Of a stretch of DNA of 64,000 bases, positions 48,283-60,204 are shown one piece after another. Position 1 is the first letter of the stretch. The number at the start of each line of letters is the position of its first letter. Both the position numbers and the translations under genes were made by a program. This DNA comes from Demequina rhizosphaerae (GTDB taxonomy: Bacteria; Actinomycetota; Actinomycetes; Actinomycetales; Demequinaceae). Under the pieces are notes generated by a model, which made no database searches, was not told the DNA's origin, and worked only from the letters and a program-made list of their open reading frames with translations. The stretch lies in NCBI RefSeq assembly GCF_000971255.1, contig NZ_BBMC01000003.1, forward strand, positions 434,001 to 498,000. The letters run 5' to 3'.

Positions 48283-50162
48283 GCGTCCAGCATGCCAGCC
48301 TCGCCCCGCAGGGCCTGGTAGACAGTCCGGGCGGTGCCCGCGCCCACCCCGGGCACGAGCGCGATCTGCTCGATCGACGCCTCCTTGAGGCGCGCGAGCG
48401 AGCCGAAGTGCGTGAGCAGCGCCTTCGCGCGGCCCGGACCGACGCCGGGGACCTCGTCGAGCTGCGACACCTTCATCGCCTTGGTGCGCTTGGCACGGTG
48501 GTGCTTGATCGCGAAGCGGTGCGCCTCGTCGCGGACGCGCTGCAGCAGGTACAGCGCCTCCGAGCCGCGCGGCAGGATGACGGGGAACTCGTCGCCCGGC
48601 ACCCACACCTCCTCGAGCCGCTTGGCGAGGCCGACGACCGCGATCTCCGGCACGCCGACCTCGTCGAGCGTCCTCCGGGCGGCGTTCACCTGCGGCAGGC
48701 CACCGTCGACGACCACCAGCTGGGGCGGGTACGCGAACCGCGCGGTCTCGCGCTCCTCCGGCGGCAGCTGCGACTCCTCGAGGTAGCGCCGGAAGCGCCG
48801 GGACAGCACCTCGCGCATCGCCTCCGTGTCATCGACGGCGTCCGCGATCGAGAACTGCCGGTACTCGGGCTTGCGCGCGATCGCGTCCTCGAACACCACC
48901 ATCGAGCCGACCTGGTTGGTGCCCTGCGTGTGGGAGATGTCGTAGCACTCGATGCGCAGCGGCGCCTCGTCCAGCCCGATCGCCTCCTGGAGCTCCTGCA
49001 GCGCGGCCGAGCGCGTGGTGAGGTCCGAGGCCCGCTTGAGGCGGTGCTGCTCGAGCACCTGCTTCGCGTTGCCCGCGCCGGTGGAGGCGAGCTCGGCCTT
49101 CTTCCCGCGCGCCGGCACGCGCATCGACACCTTGGCTCCGCGCAGCCCGCTCAGCCACGCGGTGAGGACCGTGGAGTCGTCGGGCAGGTGCGGCACCAGC
49201 ACCTCGGGCGGGATCTCCTCGGCGTCGGCGGCGCCGTAGGCCTCCTCGAGGAGGCGCACCACCATCCCCGCCGGGCCCAGCGGCTCGGGCTTGTCGACCA
49301 CCCAGCCGCGCTCGCCCGCGATGCGGCCGTCGCGGACGTGGAAGACGTGGGCCGCGGCCTCCAGCTCGTCGTCCTCGAGCGAGAAGATGTCCGCGTCCAC
49401 GCCGGCGTCGAGCACGATCGCGTTGCGCGCCATCACCGAGTCGAGCGCGCGCAGCCGGTCGCGGGCGCGCGCCGCCGCCTCGAAGTCCTCCCGCTCGGCC
49501 GCGGCCTGCATCGTCCCGGTGAGGTCGCGCACGAGGGACTTGGCGTCGCCCGCGAGCACCTGGCATGCGCGCTCCGCGAGGGCCTTGTGGTCCTCGGGCG
49601 AGATGCGGCCCACGCACGGCGCCGAGCACTTGTCGATGTAGCCGAGCAGGCACGGCCTGCCCTGCCGCTCGGCCTTCCGGAACACGCCGGGGGCGCAGGT
49701 CCGCACCGGGAGCGCGGTCAGCAGCGTGTCGACGGTCTCGCGGATCGCCCACGCCTTCGCGTACGGCCCGAAGTACCGGACGCCCTTCTTGCGCTCGCCG
49801 CGCATCACCTGGATCCGGGGGAACCTCTCGTTCATGGTGACCGCGAGGTACGGGTACGACTTGTCGTCGCGGAACACCACGTTGAAGCGCGGGTCGTACT
49901 GCTTGATCCACGTGTGCTCGAGGATGAGCGCCTCGACCTCGTTCCGCACCACCGTCCATTCGACGGACGATGCGGTGGTCACCATGGCGCGCGTGCGCGG
50001 GTGGAGCTGCGCGGGGTCCTGGAAGTAGTTCGCCAGCCGCGCGCGCAGGCTCTTCGCCTTGCCCACGTAGACCACGCGCCCGTGCGGGTCCCGGAACCGG
50101 TACACGCCCGGCTGGGTCGGGATCGTGCCCGGCGCGGGGCGGTACGAGGCGGGGTCGGTCAC
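48279..50162 (-). CDS. uvrC: Excinuclease ABC subunit C
   Basis: 627 residues. N-terminal GIY-YIG nuclease ([20 protein letters not shown]), a Cys-bearing region [17 protein letters not shown], a UvrB-binding UVR motif near residues 205-240, the RNase H-like C-terminal nuclease ([20 protein letters not shown]) and terminal HhH motifs ([20 protein letters not shown]). Makes both incisions in excision repair. GTG start is leaderless, its -10 box overlapping the uvrA end region. Decamer copy as Ala-Ser-Ser. Confidence 0.97.
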   Translation of the reverse strand: MTDPASYRPAPGTIPTQPGVYRFRDPHGRVVYVGKAKSLRARLANYFQDPAQLHPRTRAMVTTASSVEWTVVRNEVEALILEHTWIKQYDPRFNVVFRDDKSYPYLAVTMNERFPRIQVMRGERKKGVRYFGPYAKAWAIRETVDTLLTALPVRTCAPGVFRKAERQGRPCLLGYIDKCSAPCVGRISPEDHKALAERACQVLAGDAKSLVRDLTGTMQAAAEREDFEAAARARDRLRALDSVMARNAIVLDAGVDADIFSLEDDELEAAAHVFHVRDGRIAGERGWVVDKPEPLGPAGMVVRLLEEAYGAADAEEIPPEVLVPHLPDDSTVLTAWLSGLRGAKVSMRVPARGKKAELASTGAGNAKQVLEQHRLKRASDLTTRSAALQELQEAIGLDEAPLRIECYDISHTQGTNQVGSMVVFEDAIARKPEYRQFSIADAVDDTEAMREVLSRRFRRYLEESQLPPEERETARFAYPPQLVVVDGGLPQVNAARRTLDEVGVPEIAVVGLAKRLEEVWVPGDEFPVILPRGSEALYLLQRVRDEAHRFAIKHHRAKRTKAMKVSQLDEVPGVGPGRAKALLTHFGSLARLKEASIEQIALVPGVGAGTARTVYQALRGEAGMLDA

Positions 50163-50168
50163 GTCGCC

Positions 50169-50174
50169 AGCCTA
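50169..50174 (-). promoter_or_regulatory. -10 box, leaderless uvrC
   Basis: TAGGCT on the minus strand 6 nt before GTG 50162, in the 16-bp gap after uvrA. Confidence 0.55.
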
Positions 50175-50178
50175 GGGA

Positions 50179-53019
50179 TCAGGCGGGCGCCGGCGCGCCG
50201 AGGATCTCCGCGAGGAACGCGCCCGTGTGGGAGCCCTCCGCCCGCGCGACGTCCTCGGGGGTGCCCTCCGCGATCACCATGCCGCCGCCGGAGCCGCCCT
50301 CGGGACCCATGTCGATGAGCCAGTCCGAGGACTTGATGACGTCGAGGTTGTGCTCGATGACGATGACCGTGTTGCCCTTCTCCACCAGGCCCTGGAGCAC
50401 GCCGAGCAGCTTGCGGACGTCCTCGAAATGCAGGCCCGTCGTGGGCTCGTCGAGGACGTACATGGTGCGGCCGGTCGAGCGGCGCTGGAGCTCGGAGGCG
50501 AGCTTGACGCGCTGCGCCTCGCCGCCCGACAGCGTGGGCGCCGGCTGGCCGAGGCGGACGTAGCCGAGGCCCACGTCGACGAGGGTGGTGAGGTGGCGCG
50601 CGATGGACGGGATCGCCTCGAAGAAGTGCGAGGCCTCCTCGATCGGCATGTCGAGCACGTCGGCCACGTTCTTGCCCTTGAAGTGCACCTCGAGGGTCTC
50701 GCGGTTGTACCGCGCGCCCTTGCAGACCTCGCACGGGACGTACACGTCGGGAAGGAAGTTCATCTCGATCTTGAGCGTGCCGTCGCCCGCGCACGCCTCG
50801 CATCGTCCGCCCTTGACGTTGAACGAGAAGCGACCGGGGCCGTAGCCGCGGACCTTCGCCTCCTGCGTCTCGGCGAAGAGCTTGCGCACCTTGTCCCACA
50901 CGCCCGTGTACGTCGCGGGGTTGGAGCGCGGCGTGCGGCCGATGGGGCCCTGGTCGACGTGGACGATCTTGTCGAGCTGGTCCGTGCCCGTGATGCGGGT
51001 GTGGCGCCCGGCGACCTGGCGCGCGCCGTTGAGGGTGTTGGCGAGGCTCGTGTAGAGGATCGAGTTCACCAGCGTCGACTTGCCCGAGCCGGACACGCCC
51101 GTGACCGAGGTGAGCACGCCGAGCGGGAAGCTCACGTCGATGCCGCGGAGGTTGTGCTCGCGGGCGCCGACGACCGTGACCTCGCGCGTGGGGTCGATGG
51201 GACGGCGCGTCTCCGGCAGCGCGATCGAACGGCGGCCCGCGACGTACGCGCCGGTGACGGAGCGCTCGTTGGCAAGCAGGTCCTCGTACGTGCCGGAGTG
51301 GACGACCTCTCCCCCGTGCTCGCCGGCGCCGGGGCCGATGTCGACCACCCAGTCGGCGGTGCGGATGGTGTCCTCGTCGTGCTCGACGACGATGAGAGTG
51401 TTGCCCAGGTCGCGCAGGCGCGTGAGGGTGTCGATGAGGCGGCGGTTGTCGCGCTGGTGGAGGCCGATGCTGGGCTCGTCGAGCACGTAGAGCACGCCGA
51501 CGAGGCCCGAGCCGATCTGCGTGGCGAGGCGGATGCGCTGCGCCTCGCCGCCCGACAGGGTGCCGGCCGCGCGGGCCAGGGTGAGATAGTCGAGGCCCAC
51601 GTCGAGCAGGAAGCCCAGGCGGGCGTCGATCTCCTTGAGGACCTGGACCGCGATGTGGCGGCCGCGCTCGTCGAGCTCGGCGGTGATGAGGAAGTCGCGC
51701 GCCTCGGCGATGGACAGCTCGCAGACCTCGGCGATCGACCGGCCGCCGATGGTGACGGACAGCACCTCGGGCTTGAGGCGCGCGCCGCGGCAGACGGGGC
51801 ACGGGACCTCGCGCATGTACGACTCGTACTTCTCGCGCGACCACTCGGACTCGGTCTGCTCGTGCAGGCGCTCGATCCAGGTGATCACGCCCTCGAAGCC
51901 GGTGGTGTACTGACGCTCGCGGCCGTAGCGGTTCTTGAAGCGGACGTGCACCTGGTAGTCCTTGCCCGTGAGGATCGCGGTGCGCGCCTCCTTGGGCAGG
52001 TCCTTCCACGGGGTGTCCATGTCGAAGCCGAGGTCGTCGGCGAGGGCCGTGAGGGTGCGGTTGAAGTAGTCGGAGCTGGTGGCCGCCCAGGGCGCGACGG
52101 CGCCGCCGTTGAGCGACAGCTCGCGGTCCGGGACCACGAGGTCCGGGTCGACCTCGAGACGGATGCCGATGCCGGTGCACTCGGGACACGCGCCGTAGGG
52201 CGCGTTGAAGGAGAAGGTGCGGGGCTCCATCTCCTCGAGCGTGAGGACGTGGTCGTTGGGGCACGCGCGCTTCTCGGAGTAGCGGCGCGGCTCGACGTCG
52301 CCGTCGACCGGGTCGATGATGACGAGGCCGTCGGCGATGCGCAGCGCGGTCTCCACCGAGTCGGTGAGGCGCTGGCGGACGCCGTCGCGGGCGACCAGGC
52401 GGTCGACCACGACCTCGATGTCGTGCTTGAGCTTCTTCTCGAGCTGCGGCGGCTCGGTCAGCTGGACGGTCTCGCCGTCGACGCGGGCACGGGCGAAGCC
52501 CTGCTGCTGGAGGTCCTCGAAGAGGTCCTGGTACTCGCCCTTGCGGCCGCGGACCACGGGCGCGAGCACCTGATACCGGGTGCCCTCGGGCAGCGCGAGC
52601 ACGGAGTCGACGATCTGCTGCGGGGTCTGCGCCTGGATCTGCTCGCCGCAGACCGGGCAGTGCGGCGTGCCGACGCGCGCGTAGAGCAGGCGCAGGTAGT
52701 CGTAGACCTCGGTGATGGTGCCCACCGTCGAGCGCGGGTTGCGGTTGGTCGACTTCTGGTCGATCGACACCGCCGGGCTGAGGCCCTCGATGAAGTCGAC
52801 GTCGGGCTTGTCCATCTGGCCCAGGAACTGGCGGGCGTACGCGCTCAGCGACTCGACGTAGCGCCGCTGCCCCTCGGCGAAGATCGTGTCGAAGGCCAGC
52901 GAGGACTTGCCGGAGCCGGACAGGCCGGAGAAGACGATGAGGGCGTCGCGGGGAAGGTCGAGGTCGACACCCTTGAGGTTGTGCTCACGCGCACCGCGGA
53001 CGAGGAGACGGTCGTTCAC
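50179..53019 (-). CDS. uvrA: Excinuclease ABC subunit A
   Basis: 946 residues with two ABC ATPase halves: Walker [15 protein letters not shown] near residue 34 and [13 protein letters not shown] near residue 645, zinc motifs CPVCGEQ..., CPVCRGAR and [13 protein letters not shown], and signatures [14 protein letters not shown] and [14 protein letters not shown]. Damage recognition subunit. GTG start; TAGCAT 6 nt upstream indicates leaderless transcription, and a perfect SOS box lies over the -35 region. Decamer copy at 50799 encodes part of the last zinc motif (Gly-Arg-Cys). Confidence 0.98.
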   Translation of the reverse strand: MNDRLLVRGAREHNLKGVDLDLPRDALIVFSGLSGSGKSSLAFDTIFAEGQRRYVESLSAYARQFLGQMDKPDVDFIEGLSPAVSIDQKSTNRNPRSTVGTITEVYDYLRLLYARVGTPHCPVCGEQIQAQTPQQIVDSVLALPEGTRYQVLAPVVRGRKGEYQDLFEDLQQQGFARARVDGETVQLTEPPQLEKKLKHDIEVVVDRLVARDGVRQRLTDSVETALRIADGLVIIDPVDGDVEPRRYSEKRACPNDHVLTLEEMEPRTFSFNAPYGACPECTGIGIRLEVDPDLVVPDRELSLNGGAVAPWAATSSDYFNRTLTALADDLGFDMDTPWKDLPKEARTAILTGKDYQVHVRFKNRYGRERQYTTGFEGVITWIERLHEQTESEWSREKYESYMREVPCPVCRGARLKPEVLSVTIGGRSIAEVCELSIAEARDFLITAELDERGRHIAVQVLKEIDARLGFLLDVGLDYLTLARAAGTLSGGEAQRIRLATQIGSGLVGVLYVLDEPSIGLHQRDNRRLIDTLTRLRDLGNTLIVVEHDEDTIRTADWVVDIGPGAGEHGGEVVHSGTYEDLLANERSVTGAYVAGRRSIALPETRRPIDPTREVTVVGAREHNLRGIDVSFPLGVLTSVTGVSGSGKSTLVNSILYTSLANTLNGARQVAGRHTRITGTDQLDKIVHVDQGPIGRTPRSNPATYTGVWDKVRKLFAETQEAKVRGYGPGRFSFNVKGGRCEACAGDGTLKIEMNFLPDVYVPCEVCKGARYNRETLEVHFKGKNVADVLDMPIEEASHFFEAIPSIARHLTTLVDVGLGYVRLGQPAPTLSGGEAQRVKLASELQRRSTGRTMYVLDEPTTGLHFEDVRKLLGVLQGLVEKGNTVIVIEHNLDVIKSSDWLIDMGPEGGSGGGMVIAEGTPEDVARAEGSHTGAFLAEILGAPAPA

Positions 53020-53025
53020 CCGGCC

Positions 53026-53031
53026 ATGCTA
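53026..53031 (-). promoter_or_regulatory. -10 box, leaderless uvrA
   Basis: TAGCAT on the minus strand, 6 nt before GTG 53019. Confidence 0.6.
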
Positions 53032-53044
53032 CGCGGAAACCGCT

Positions 53045-53060
53045 TCGAACACACGTTCGA
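53045..53060. promoter_or_regulatory. LexA SOS box upstream of uvrA
   Basis: TCGAACACACGTTCGA is a perfect match to the actinobacterial SOS operator TCGAAC-N4-GTTCGA. Its near edge is 14 bp upstream of the -10 hexamer, so bound LexA would cover the -35 region. Indicates DNA-damage induction of uvrA. Confidence 0.9.
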
Positions 53061-53201
53061 TCCGGCGTGTCGCGGGTCGGCCCCCGCGCCGCGTCACCCT
53101 CGGAGGTGCTCCGTGCTCGAGGGTCGCGCGATCGGGCACCGCGCACCTCCCCCGGCGCTGCCGCGGCCGTGCCGAGGCGTGGGTCGGGCAAGATTGGCCG
53201 C

Positions 53202-53486
53202 ATGAGCCTCTTCGCGATCCACTACGTCTACGACGACCGCGCCGCCGAGCGCGACGAGATGCGCCCCGTCCACCGCGCCTGGATGCTCGGCCTGGCCGAG
53301 CGCGGCATCGCCAAGGTGTTCGGCCGCTACGAGGACGAGGGCGAGCCGGGCGCGCTGCTGGTATTCGAGGCGGAGTCCGCGGAGGCCGTCGAGGGCTTCC
53401 TGGCCGCCGACCCGTACCAGGAGGCCGGCCTGGTCGTGTCCCACTCGATCCGGGCCTGGCCGGCGGGCGGCCCCTGGACCGCCTGA
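53202..53486 (+). CDS. YciI-family protein
   Basis: 94 residues. Ferredoxin-like YCII fold: FAIHYVYDDRAAERDEMRPV then HRAWMLGLAERGI, with the conserved His-Arg-x-x-Leu and ALLVFEAESAEAVEGFLAAD followed by DPYQEAGLV. Probable small dimeric enzyme of unknown reaction. A weak AAGATT six bases before the ATG suggests leaderless expression. Convergent with terC, 12 bp apart. Confidence 0.85.
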   Translation: MSLFAIHYVYDDRAAERDEMRPVHRAWMLGLAERGIAKVFGRYEDEGEPGALLVFEAESAEAVEGFLAADPYQEAGLVVSHSIRAWPAGGPWTA

Positions 53487-53498
53487 GCCGCCGAGGGG

Positions 53499-54527
53499 TC
53501 AGTCGTCCTCGGGCGACTCGAGCGGCTCGGCGTGGACGGCGTGCTGCGAACGGCGGTCGTGCCCGCCCTTGGTGACGCGCACGCTGGCGAGGGCCGCGAT
53601 GCCGATGACGCCGATGATGACCAGCAGCGACTGGCCCGAGGACGGGACCCAGACGTCGAAGGGCTGGCCGTCGTTGAGGAACGGCAGCGAGTTCGCGTGC
53701 AGCGCCTCGAGCACGAGCTTGACGCCGATGAAGCCCAGCACGACCGACAGCCCGTACGACAGGTAGACGAGGCGCGCGAGCAGCCCGTCGACGAGGAAGA
53801 ACAGCTGGCGCAGGCCGAGCAGCGCGAAGGCGTTGGCCGTGAACACGATGTACGGGTCCTGCGTGAGCCCGAAGATCGCGGGGATCGAGTCGAGCGCGAA
53901 CAGCACGTCCGTGCCGCCGATCGCCAGGACGACGAGCAGCAGCGGCGTGATCGCCCGGCGCCCCGCCTCGCGCACGACGAAACGGCCGTTGCGGAAGCCG
54001 TCCGTCACGGGCATGATGCGGCGCGCGGTGCGGACGAGCAGGTTCTCCTTGTACTCGACGTCGCCCTCCTCGGCGCCGCCCTCGCGCGCGATCACGATCG
54101 CCGTGTAGAGCAGGAAGGCGCCGAAGAGGTAGAAGGTCCAGCTGAAGGTGGACAGCGCGGCCGCGCCGGCCGCGATGAAGAGGCCGCGCAGGACCAGCGC
54201 GATCGCGATGCCGATGAGCAGCACGCGCTGCCGGAGCTTGGGCGGCACGGCGAACCGCGACAGGATCACCAGGAAGACGAAGAGGTTGTCGATCGACAGC
54301 GACTTCTCGGTGATGAAGCCGGCGATGAACTCGGTGCCCTTGTCGGGCGAGTTCCACCACCACATCGACGCGCCGAAGAGGAACGCGAGCGCGATGTAGA
54401 AGACCGACCACCACGCCGACTCCCGGAACGAGGGCACGTGCGGCTTCGCCACCACGACCACGAAGTCGAACACGAACAGTCCGACGATGCCGGCGATGGT
54501 GATCGCCCAGACGAGCCCAGATTCCAC
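53499..54527 (-). CDS. TerC-family membrane protein
   Basis: 342 residues, about nine hydrophobic segments. TerC signatures: FIAGFITEKSLSIDNLFVFL near residue 70 and IGGTDVLFALDSIPAIFGLT near residue 205, each with the membrane Asp residues thought to bind metal. Linked to tellurite resistance or Mn2+ efflux in other bacteria. The C-terminal 40 residues are charged and His-bearing. GTG start with TAGGAT 6 nt upstream (leaderless). No other ter genes nearby. Confidence 0.92.
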   Translation of the reverse strand: MESGLVWAITIAGIVGLFVFDFVVVVAKPHVPSFRESAWWSVFYIALAFLFGASMWWWNSPDKGTEFIAGFITEKSLSIDNLFVFLVILSRFAVPPKLRQRVLLIGIAIALVLRGLFIAAGAAALSTFSWTFYLFGAFLLYTAIVIAREGGAEEGDVEYKENLLVRTARRIMPVTDGFRNGRFVVREAGRRAITPLLLVVLAIGGTDVLFALDSIPAIFGLTQDPYIVFTANAFALLGLRQLFFLVDGLLARLVYLSYGLSVVLGFIGVKLVLEALHANSLPFLNDGQPFDVWVPSSGQSLLVIIGVIGIAALASVRVTKGGHDRRSQHAVHAEPLESPEDD

Positions 54528-54533
54528 CGGTCC

Positions 54534-54539
54534 ATCCTA
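54534..54539 (-). promoter_or_regulatory. -10 box, leaderless terC
   Basis: TAGGAT on the minus strand 6 nt before GTG 54527. Confidence 0.6.
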
Positions 54540-54619
54540 GGGGCGCGCGGGTGGAGGGCCGAGCGGCCGCGGGCCATGCGGGCGGGCGGCCGAGCACCGC
54601 CGGCCCCCTCGAGCCCGCG

Positions 54620-56683
<2,064 letters not shown>

Positions 56684-56689
56684 GCGACT

Positions 56690-56695
56690 ACGGTA
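56690..56695 (-). promoter_or_regulatory. -10 box, leaderless uvrB
   Basis: TACCGT on the minus strand 6 nt before ATG 56683; 18 bp from the tandem decamer repeat. Confidence 0.55.
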
Positions 56696-56712
56696 CGCCG
56701 GGGCTCCGACAG

Positions 56713-56790
56713 CAGGATGCGCCGGACGCCCGGGAGGGGACGATGCGGCGCACGCCCGGGAGGGGACGATGCGGCGCACGCCCCGGCGCG
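56713..56790 (+). repeat. 26-bp tandem repeat carrying the decamer, three units
   Basis: Units at 56713, 56739 and 56765, the last two starting GACGATGCGGCGCACGCCC. Two contain the exact decamer (56738 and 56764); the first is diverged (AGGATGCGCCGG). The array fills the gap between the coaE stop (56805) and the uvrB promoter. Confidence 0.85.
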
Positions 56791-56804
56791 ACAGCCGCGC
56801 GCGG

Positions 56805-57398
56805 TCAGCGCGGGACGTTGAGGTCCCAGAACGCGTCGACCTGACGGTCGAGCGCCGCGACGTCGCCGGACCCGTCGAGCACGACGTCCGCGATCGCGGC
56901 GCGCTCCTCGTCGGTGGCCTGCGCGCGGATCCTCGCCAGCGCATCGTGCTCCGTCATGCCGCGCGTCGCGACCATGCGGCTCACCCGCACCTGCTCGGGC
57001 GCCTCCACCGTCACGACGAGGTCGAAGTCCGGTCCCTGCCCGCTCTCGAGCAGCAGCGGGATGTCGTGGACGATCACCTTGACGCCGTCGCGCCGCGCCT
57101 GGCGGTCCGCGGCGGCGCCCATCGCGATGACGTAGGGGTGGACGATCGCGTTGAGGCGCTCGCGCGCGCTCTCGTCGTGGAAGACGATCGCGGCGAGCGC
57201 GCGGCGGTCGAGCGCATCGTCCCGGATCACGCGGTCGCCGAACTCGGAGACGATGTCGACGAGCGCGGCCGAGCCCGGCTCGACGGCCCGCCGCGCGAGC
57301 GCGTCGTGGTCGATGACCCGGGCGCCGCGCGCGCTGAAGCGCGCCGAGGCGGTGGACTTGCCCGAGGCGATCCCGCCGGTGAGGCCGATACGAAGCAC
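56805..57398 (-). CDS. coaE: Dephospho-CoA kinase
   Basis: 197 residues from GTG 57398. P-loop [20 protein letters not shown] at the N-terminus, [10 protein letters not shown], the motif [12 protein letters not shown] and a C-terminal DAFWDLN. Last step of CoA synthesis. A frame extension upstream of the GTG would add 12 unconserved residues. Lacks the C-terminal GrpB-like (UPF0157) extension seen in some actinobacteria. Decamer copy as Asp-Asp-Ala. Confidence 0.94.
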   Translation of the reverse strand: MLRIGLTGGIASGKSTASARFSARGARVIDHDALARRAVEPGSAALVDIVSEFGDRVIRDDALDRRALAAIVFHDESARERLNAIVHPYVIAMGAAADRQARRDGVKVIVHDIPLLLESGQGPDFDLVVTVEAPEQVRVSRMVATRGMTEHDALARIRAQATDEERAAIADVVLDGSGDVAALDRQVDAFWDLNVPR

Positions 57399-57449
57399 AG
57401 CGGCAGTCAAGCACGCCCGTCCGACAGCCGCCAATCCAGGGCGGATACG

Positions 57450-57487
57450 ACGAAGGCCGCCACCCCCGCAGGGGTGACGGCCTTCGT
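57450..57487 (-). terminator. rpsA terminator
   Basis: ACGAAGGCCG / CGGCCTTCGT plus ACCCC / GGGGT across a 2-nt mismatch, loop 4 nt, 11 bases after the rpsA stop. Confidence 0.85.
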
Positions 57488-57498
57488 ACGGGACAGGC

Positions 57499-58989
57499 TT
57501 AGTTGCCGGTCAGCTTCTCGCGGAGAGCGGCGAGGCGCTCGTCCGAGGCAAGCGTGCCCTGGTCGCCCTGCTCGTCGTGCGACGAGTACGAGGTCGGACC
57601 GTCGGCCTTGCGGCCGGCACCCTTGCGCGGAGCGGCGGCGGCCGGAGCGGCAGCCTCGGCCTCGGCGGCCTGGGCGTCCTGCTTGGCGACGAACGCCTTG
57701 TGGGCCTCCCAGCGCTCGTGCGCCTTGGCGTACTCGGCCTCCCAGGCCTCGCGCTCGGACTCGAAGCCCTCGCGCCACTCCTGGGTCTCCGGGTCGAAGC
57801 CCTCGGGGTACTTGTAGTTGCCCTGGGCGTCGTACTCGGCGGTCATGCCGTAGAGCGCGGGGTCGAAGTCCTCGCCCTGCGGGTCCACGCCCTCGTTCGC
57901 CTGCTTGATGGAGAGCGAGATGCGGCGACGCTCGAGGTCGATGTCGATGATCTTGACGAAGACGTCCTCGTCGGCCGACACGACCTGCTCGGGCAGCTCG
58001 ACGTGGCGGGTCGCCAGCTCCGAGATGTGCACGAGGCCCTCGATGCCCTCGTAGACGCGGACGAACGCGCCGAACGGGACGAGCTTGGTGACCTTGCCCG
58101 GGACGATCTGGCCGATCGCGTGGGTGCGGGCGTAGACCGCCCACGGGTCCTCCTGGGTCGCCTTGAGCGACAGCGAGACACGCTCGCGGTCCATCTCGAC
58201 GGTGAGGACCTCGACCTCGACCTCCTGGCCGACCGAGACGACCTCGGACGGGTGGTCGATGTGCTTCCACGACAGCTCGGAGACGTGCACGAGGCCGTCC
58301 ACGCCGCCGAGGTCGACGAACGCACCGAAGTTGACGATCGACGAGACGACACCCTTGCGGACCTGGCCCGGCGCGAGCGCGGTGAGGAACGACGAGCGGA
58401 CCTCGGACTGCGTCTGCTCGAGGAAGGCACGGCGCGACAGGACCACGTTGTTGCGGTTCTTGTCGAGCTCGATGATCTTCGCCTCGATCGACTGGCCGAT
58501 GTACGGCGCGAGGTCGCGGACGCGACGCATCTCGACGAGCGACGCGGGGAGGAAGCCACGGAGGCCGATGTCGACGATGAGGCCGCCCTTGACGACCTCG
58601 ATGACGGTACCGGAGACGACGCCGTCCTCGTCCTTGATCTTCTCGATCGAGCCCCACGCGCGCTCGTACTGCGCACGCTTCTTCGAGAGGATCAGGCGAC
58701 CCTCCTTGTCCTCCTTGGTGAGGACGAGCGCCTCGACGGTGTCGCCGACGTTGACGACCTCATCCGGGTTGGCGTCGTGGCGGATGGAGAGCTCGCGCGA
58801 GGGGATGACACCCTCGGTCTTGTAGCCGATGTCGAGGAGGACCTCGTCACGGTCGACCTTCACGATGGTGCCCTCGACAAGGTCACCGTCGTCGAAGTTC
58901 TTGATGGTCGCGTCAACGGCGGCGAGGAAGTCCTCCTCGGTACCGATGTCGTTGACTGCGATGCTGGACTCGGGGGTGGAAACGGACAT
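57499..58989 (-). CDS. rpsA: 30S ribosomal protein S1
   Basis: 496 residues with four S1 RNA-binding repeats beginning near residues 38, 123, 208 and 293 (DLVEGTIVKVDRDEVLLDIG, GVVSGTVIEVVKGGLIVDIG, GQVRKGVVSSIVNFGAFVDL, GQIVPGKVTKLVPFGAFVRV). A C-terminal Glu/Lys/Trp-rich helix and Ala-rich tail are typical of actinobacterial S1. Binds mRNA on the 30S subunit; in a genome with many leaderless genes it matters mainly for leadered mRNAs. Confidence 0.97.
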   Translation of the reverse strand: MSVSTPESSIAVNDIGTEEDFLAAVDATIKNFDDGDLVEGTIVKVDRDEVLLDIGYKTEGVIPSRELSIRHDANPDEVVNVGDTVEALVLTKEDKEGRLILSKKRAQYERAWGSIEKIKDEDGVVSGTVIEVVKGGLIVDIGLRGFLPASLVEMRRVRDLAPYIGQSIEAKIIELDKNRNNVVLSRRAFLEQTQSEVRSSFLTALAPGQVRKGVVSSIVNFGAFVDLGGVDGLVHVSELSWKHIDHPSEVVSVGQEVEVEVLTVEMDRERVSLSLKATQEDPWAVYARTHAIGQIVPGKVTKLVPFGAFVRVYEGIEGLVHISELATRHVELPEQVVSADEDVFVKIIDIDLERRRISLSIKQANEGVDPQGEDFDPALYGMTAEYDAQGNYKYPEGFDPETQEWREGFESEREAWEAEYAKAHERWEAHKAFVAKQDAQAAEAEAAAPAAAAPRKGAGRKADGPTSYSSHDEQGDQGTLASDERLAALREKLTGN

Positions 58990-59065
58990 TAAGGAATTGC
59001 TCCGGTGGACAGGGAATCGTATGGATAGGGTCGGCCGGGCACGAGGACGCACCAGACCAACGGAT

Positions 59066-59071
59066 ATCCTA
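59066..59071 (-). promoter_or_regulatory. Candidate -10 box of rpsA
   Basis: TAGGAT on the minus strand, 76 nt before the ATG; a second candidate TACGAT lies at 59021-59016. The -35 is unclear. Unlike its neighbours, rpsA therefore has a leader. Confidence 0.4.
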
Positions 59072-59117
59072 CCGCGTTCTGCCCGTGAGGGCCACCGCGG
59101 CGATCCCGCCGCCGGAA

Positions 59118-59149
59118 GGACGATGCGCCTGGTCGCCGGCGCATCGTCC
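59118..59149. terminator. Inverted decamer pair forming the pfkA terminator
   Basis: GGACGATGCGCC (59118-59129) and GGCGCATCGTCC (59138-59149) form a perfect 12-bp stem with an 8-nt loop, starting 20 nt after the pfkA stop. Two copies of the dispersed decamer in opposite orientation make the hairpin, as uptake-sequence pairs do at gene ends in Neisseria and Haemophilus. Confidence 0.8.
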
Positions 59150-59168
59150 CCGGCGGGCGACGGGGGGG

Positions 59169-60191
59169 TCAGAGCCCGCGCGCCGCCGTGAGCAGCTCGT
59201 CCGGCACCCACTTGGTCTTGCCCATCATCGTCTCGAAGGGCTCGAGCACGATGTGGTTGCCCTGGAGCGCGGTGAACTTGTCGCTCTCGCCGTTGACGAT
59301 GCCGTCGATCGCGGCGACGCCCATGCGGGTGCCGAGCAGGCGGTCGGACGCGGTGGGGACGCCGCCGCGCTGCACGTAGCCGAGCACGGTGAGGCGCGTG
59401 GTGAAGCCCGTGGCGGCCTCGATCGCCTTGGTGACCTCGTGGCCGATCGAGCCGGCGATCGGGTTGCCCTTCTCGTCGAGCGTCTGCTTGCCGGTCCAGT
59501 TGGACCCCTCGGCGGGGATCGCGCCCTCGGCGACCGCGACGATGGAGAAGTTCTTGTAGCGGTGACGGTGCTTGATGCGCTTGGCGATCACGTCGATGTC
59601 GAACGGCTCCTCGGGCGCGAGGATGATGTCCGCGCCGCCCGCGATGCCCGCGGTCACCGAGATCCAGCCGCTGTGGCGGCCCATGAGCTCGACGACCATG
59701 ACGCGGTTGTGCGACTCGGCCGTGGAGTGGAGGCGGTCGATCGCCTCGGTCGCGATGGACACTGCGGTGTCGAAGCCGATCGCGGCGTCCGTGCCGACCA
59801 CGTCGTTGTCGATGGTCTTGGGGATGCCGATGACCGGCACGCCCAGCGCCTTCGACACCTTGCCGGCCGCCTTGAGCGTGCCGTCGCCGCCGATGCAGAT
59901 GAAGCCGTCGAGCTTCTCGTTCTCGAAGGTCTCCTGGACCGCCTCCATGCCGCCCTGCACCTTGTGCGGGTGGCACCGGGCGGTGCCGAGCATCGTGCCG
60001 CCGTGAACGAGGATGCCCGAGACGTCGTCGCGGGTCAGGGGCCGGGCGTCGCCATCGATGACGCCCTGCCAGCCGTTGTTGAACCCGACGATCGAGCAGC
60101 CGAGCTCCGAGGTACCTCGTTTGACGACGGCGCGGATCGCCGCGTTGAGACCGGGGCAGTCGCCGCCGCCCGTGAGTAGACCGATTCGCAT
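59169..60191 (-). CDS. pfkA: 6-phosphofructokinase
   Basis: 340 residues. MRIGLLTGGGDCPGLNAAIR, CIGGDGTLKAA, PKTIDNDVVGTD (catalytic TIDND) and MGRHSGW. Gly in GGDG points to ATP as phosphoryl donor, while Lys in PKTIDND is shared with PPi-dependent and group III enzymes such as the ATP-dependent one of Streptomyces; ATP is favoured. TAGGGT 7 nt before ATG (leaderless). The stop is followed by the decamer hairpin. Confidence 0.95.
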   Translation of the reverse strand: MRIGLLTGGGDCPGLNAAIRAVVKRGTSELGCSIVGFNNGWQGVIDGDARPLTRDDVSGILVHGGTMLGTARCHPHKVQGGMEAVQETFENEKLDGFICIGGDGTLKAAGKVSKALGVPVIGIPKTIDNDVVGTDAAIGFDTAVSIATEAIDRLHSTAESHNRVMVVELMGRHSGWISVTAGIAGGADIILAPEEPFDIDVIAKRIKHRHRYKNFSIVAVAEGAIPAEGSNWTGKQTLDEKGNPIAGSIGHEVTKAIEAATGFTTRLTVLGYVQRGGVPTASDRLLGTRMGVAAIDGIVNGESDKFTALQGNHIVLEPFETMMGKTKWVPDELLTAARGL

Positions 60192-60198
60192 GGCACCA

Positions 60199-60204
60199 AC
60201 CCTA
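60199..60204 (-). promoter_or_regulatory. -10 box, leaderless pfkA
   Basis: TAGGGT on the minus strand 7 nt before ATG 60191; it overlaps the polA stop codon region (60202). Confidence 0.55.
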
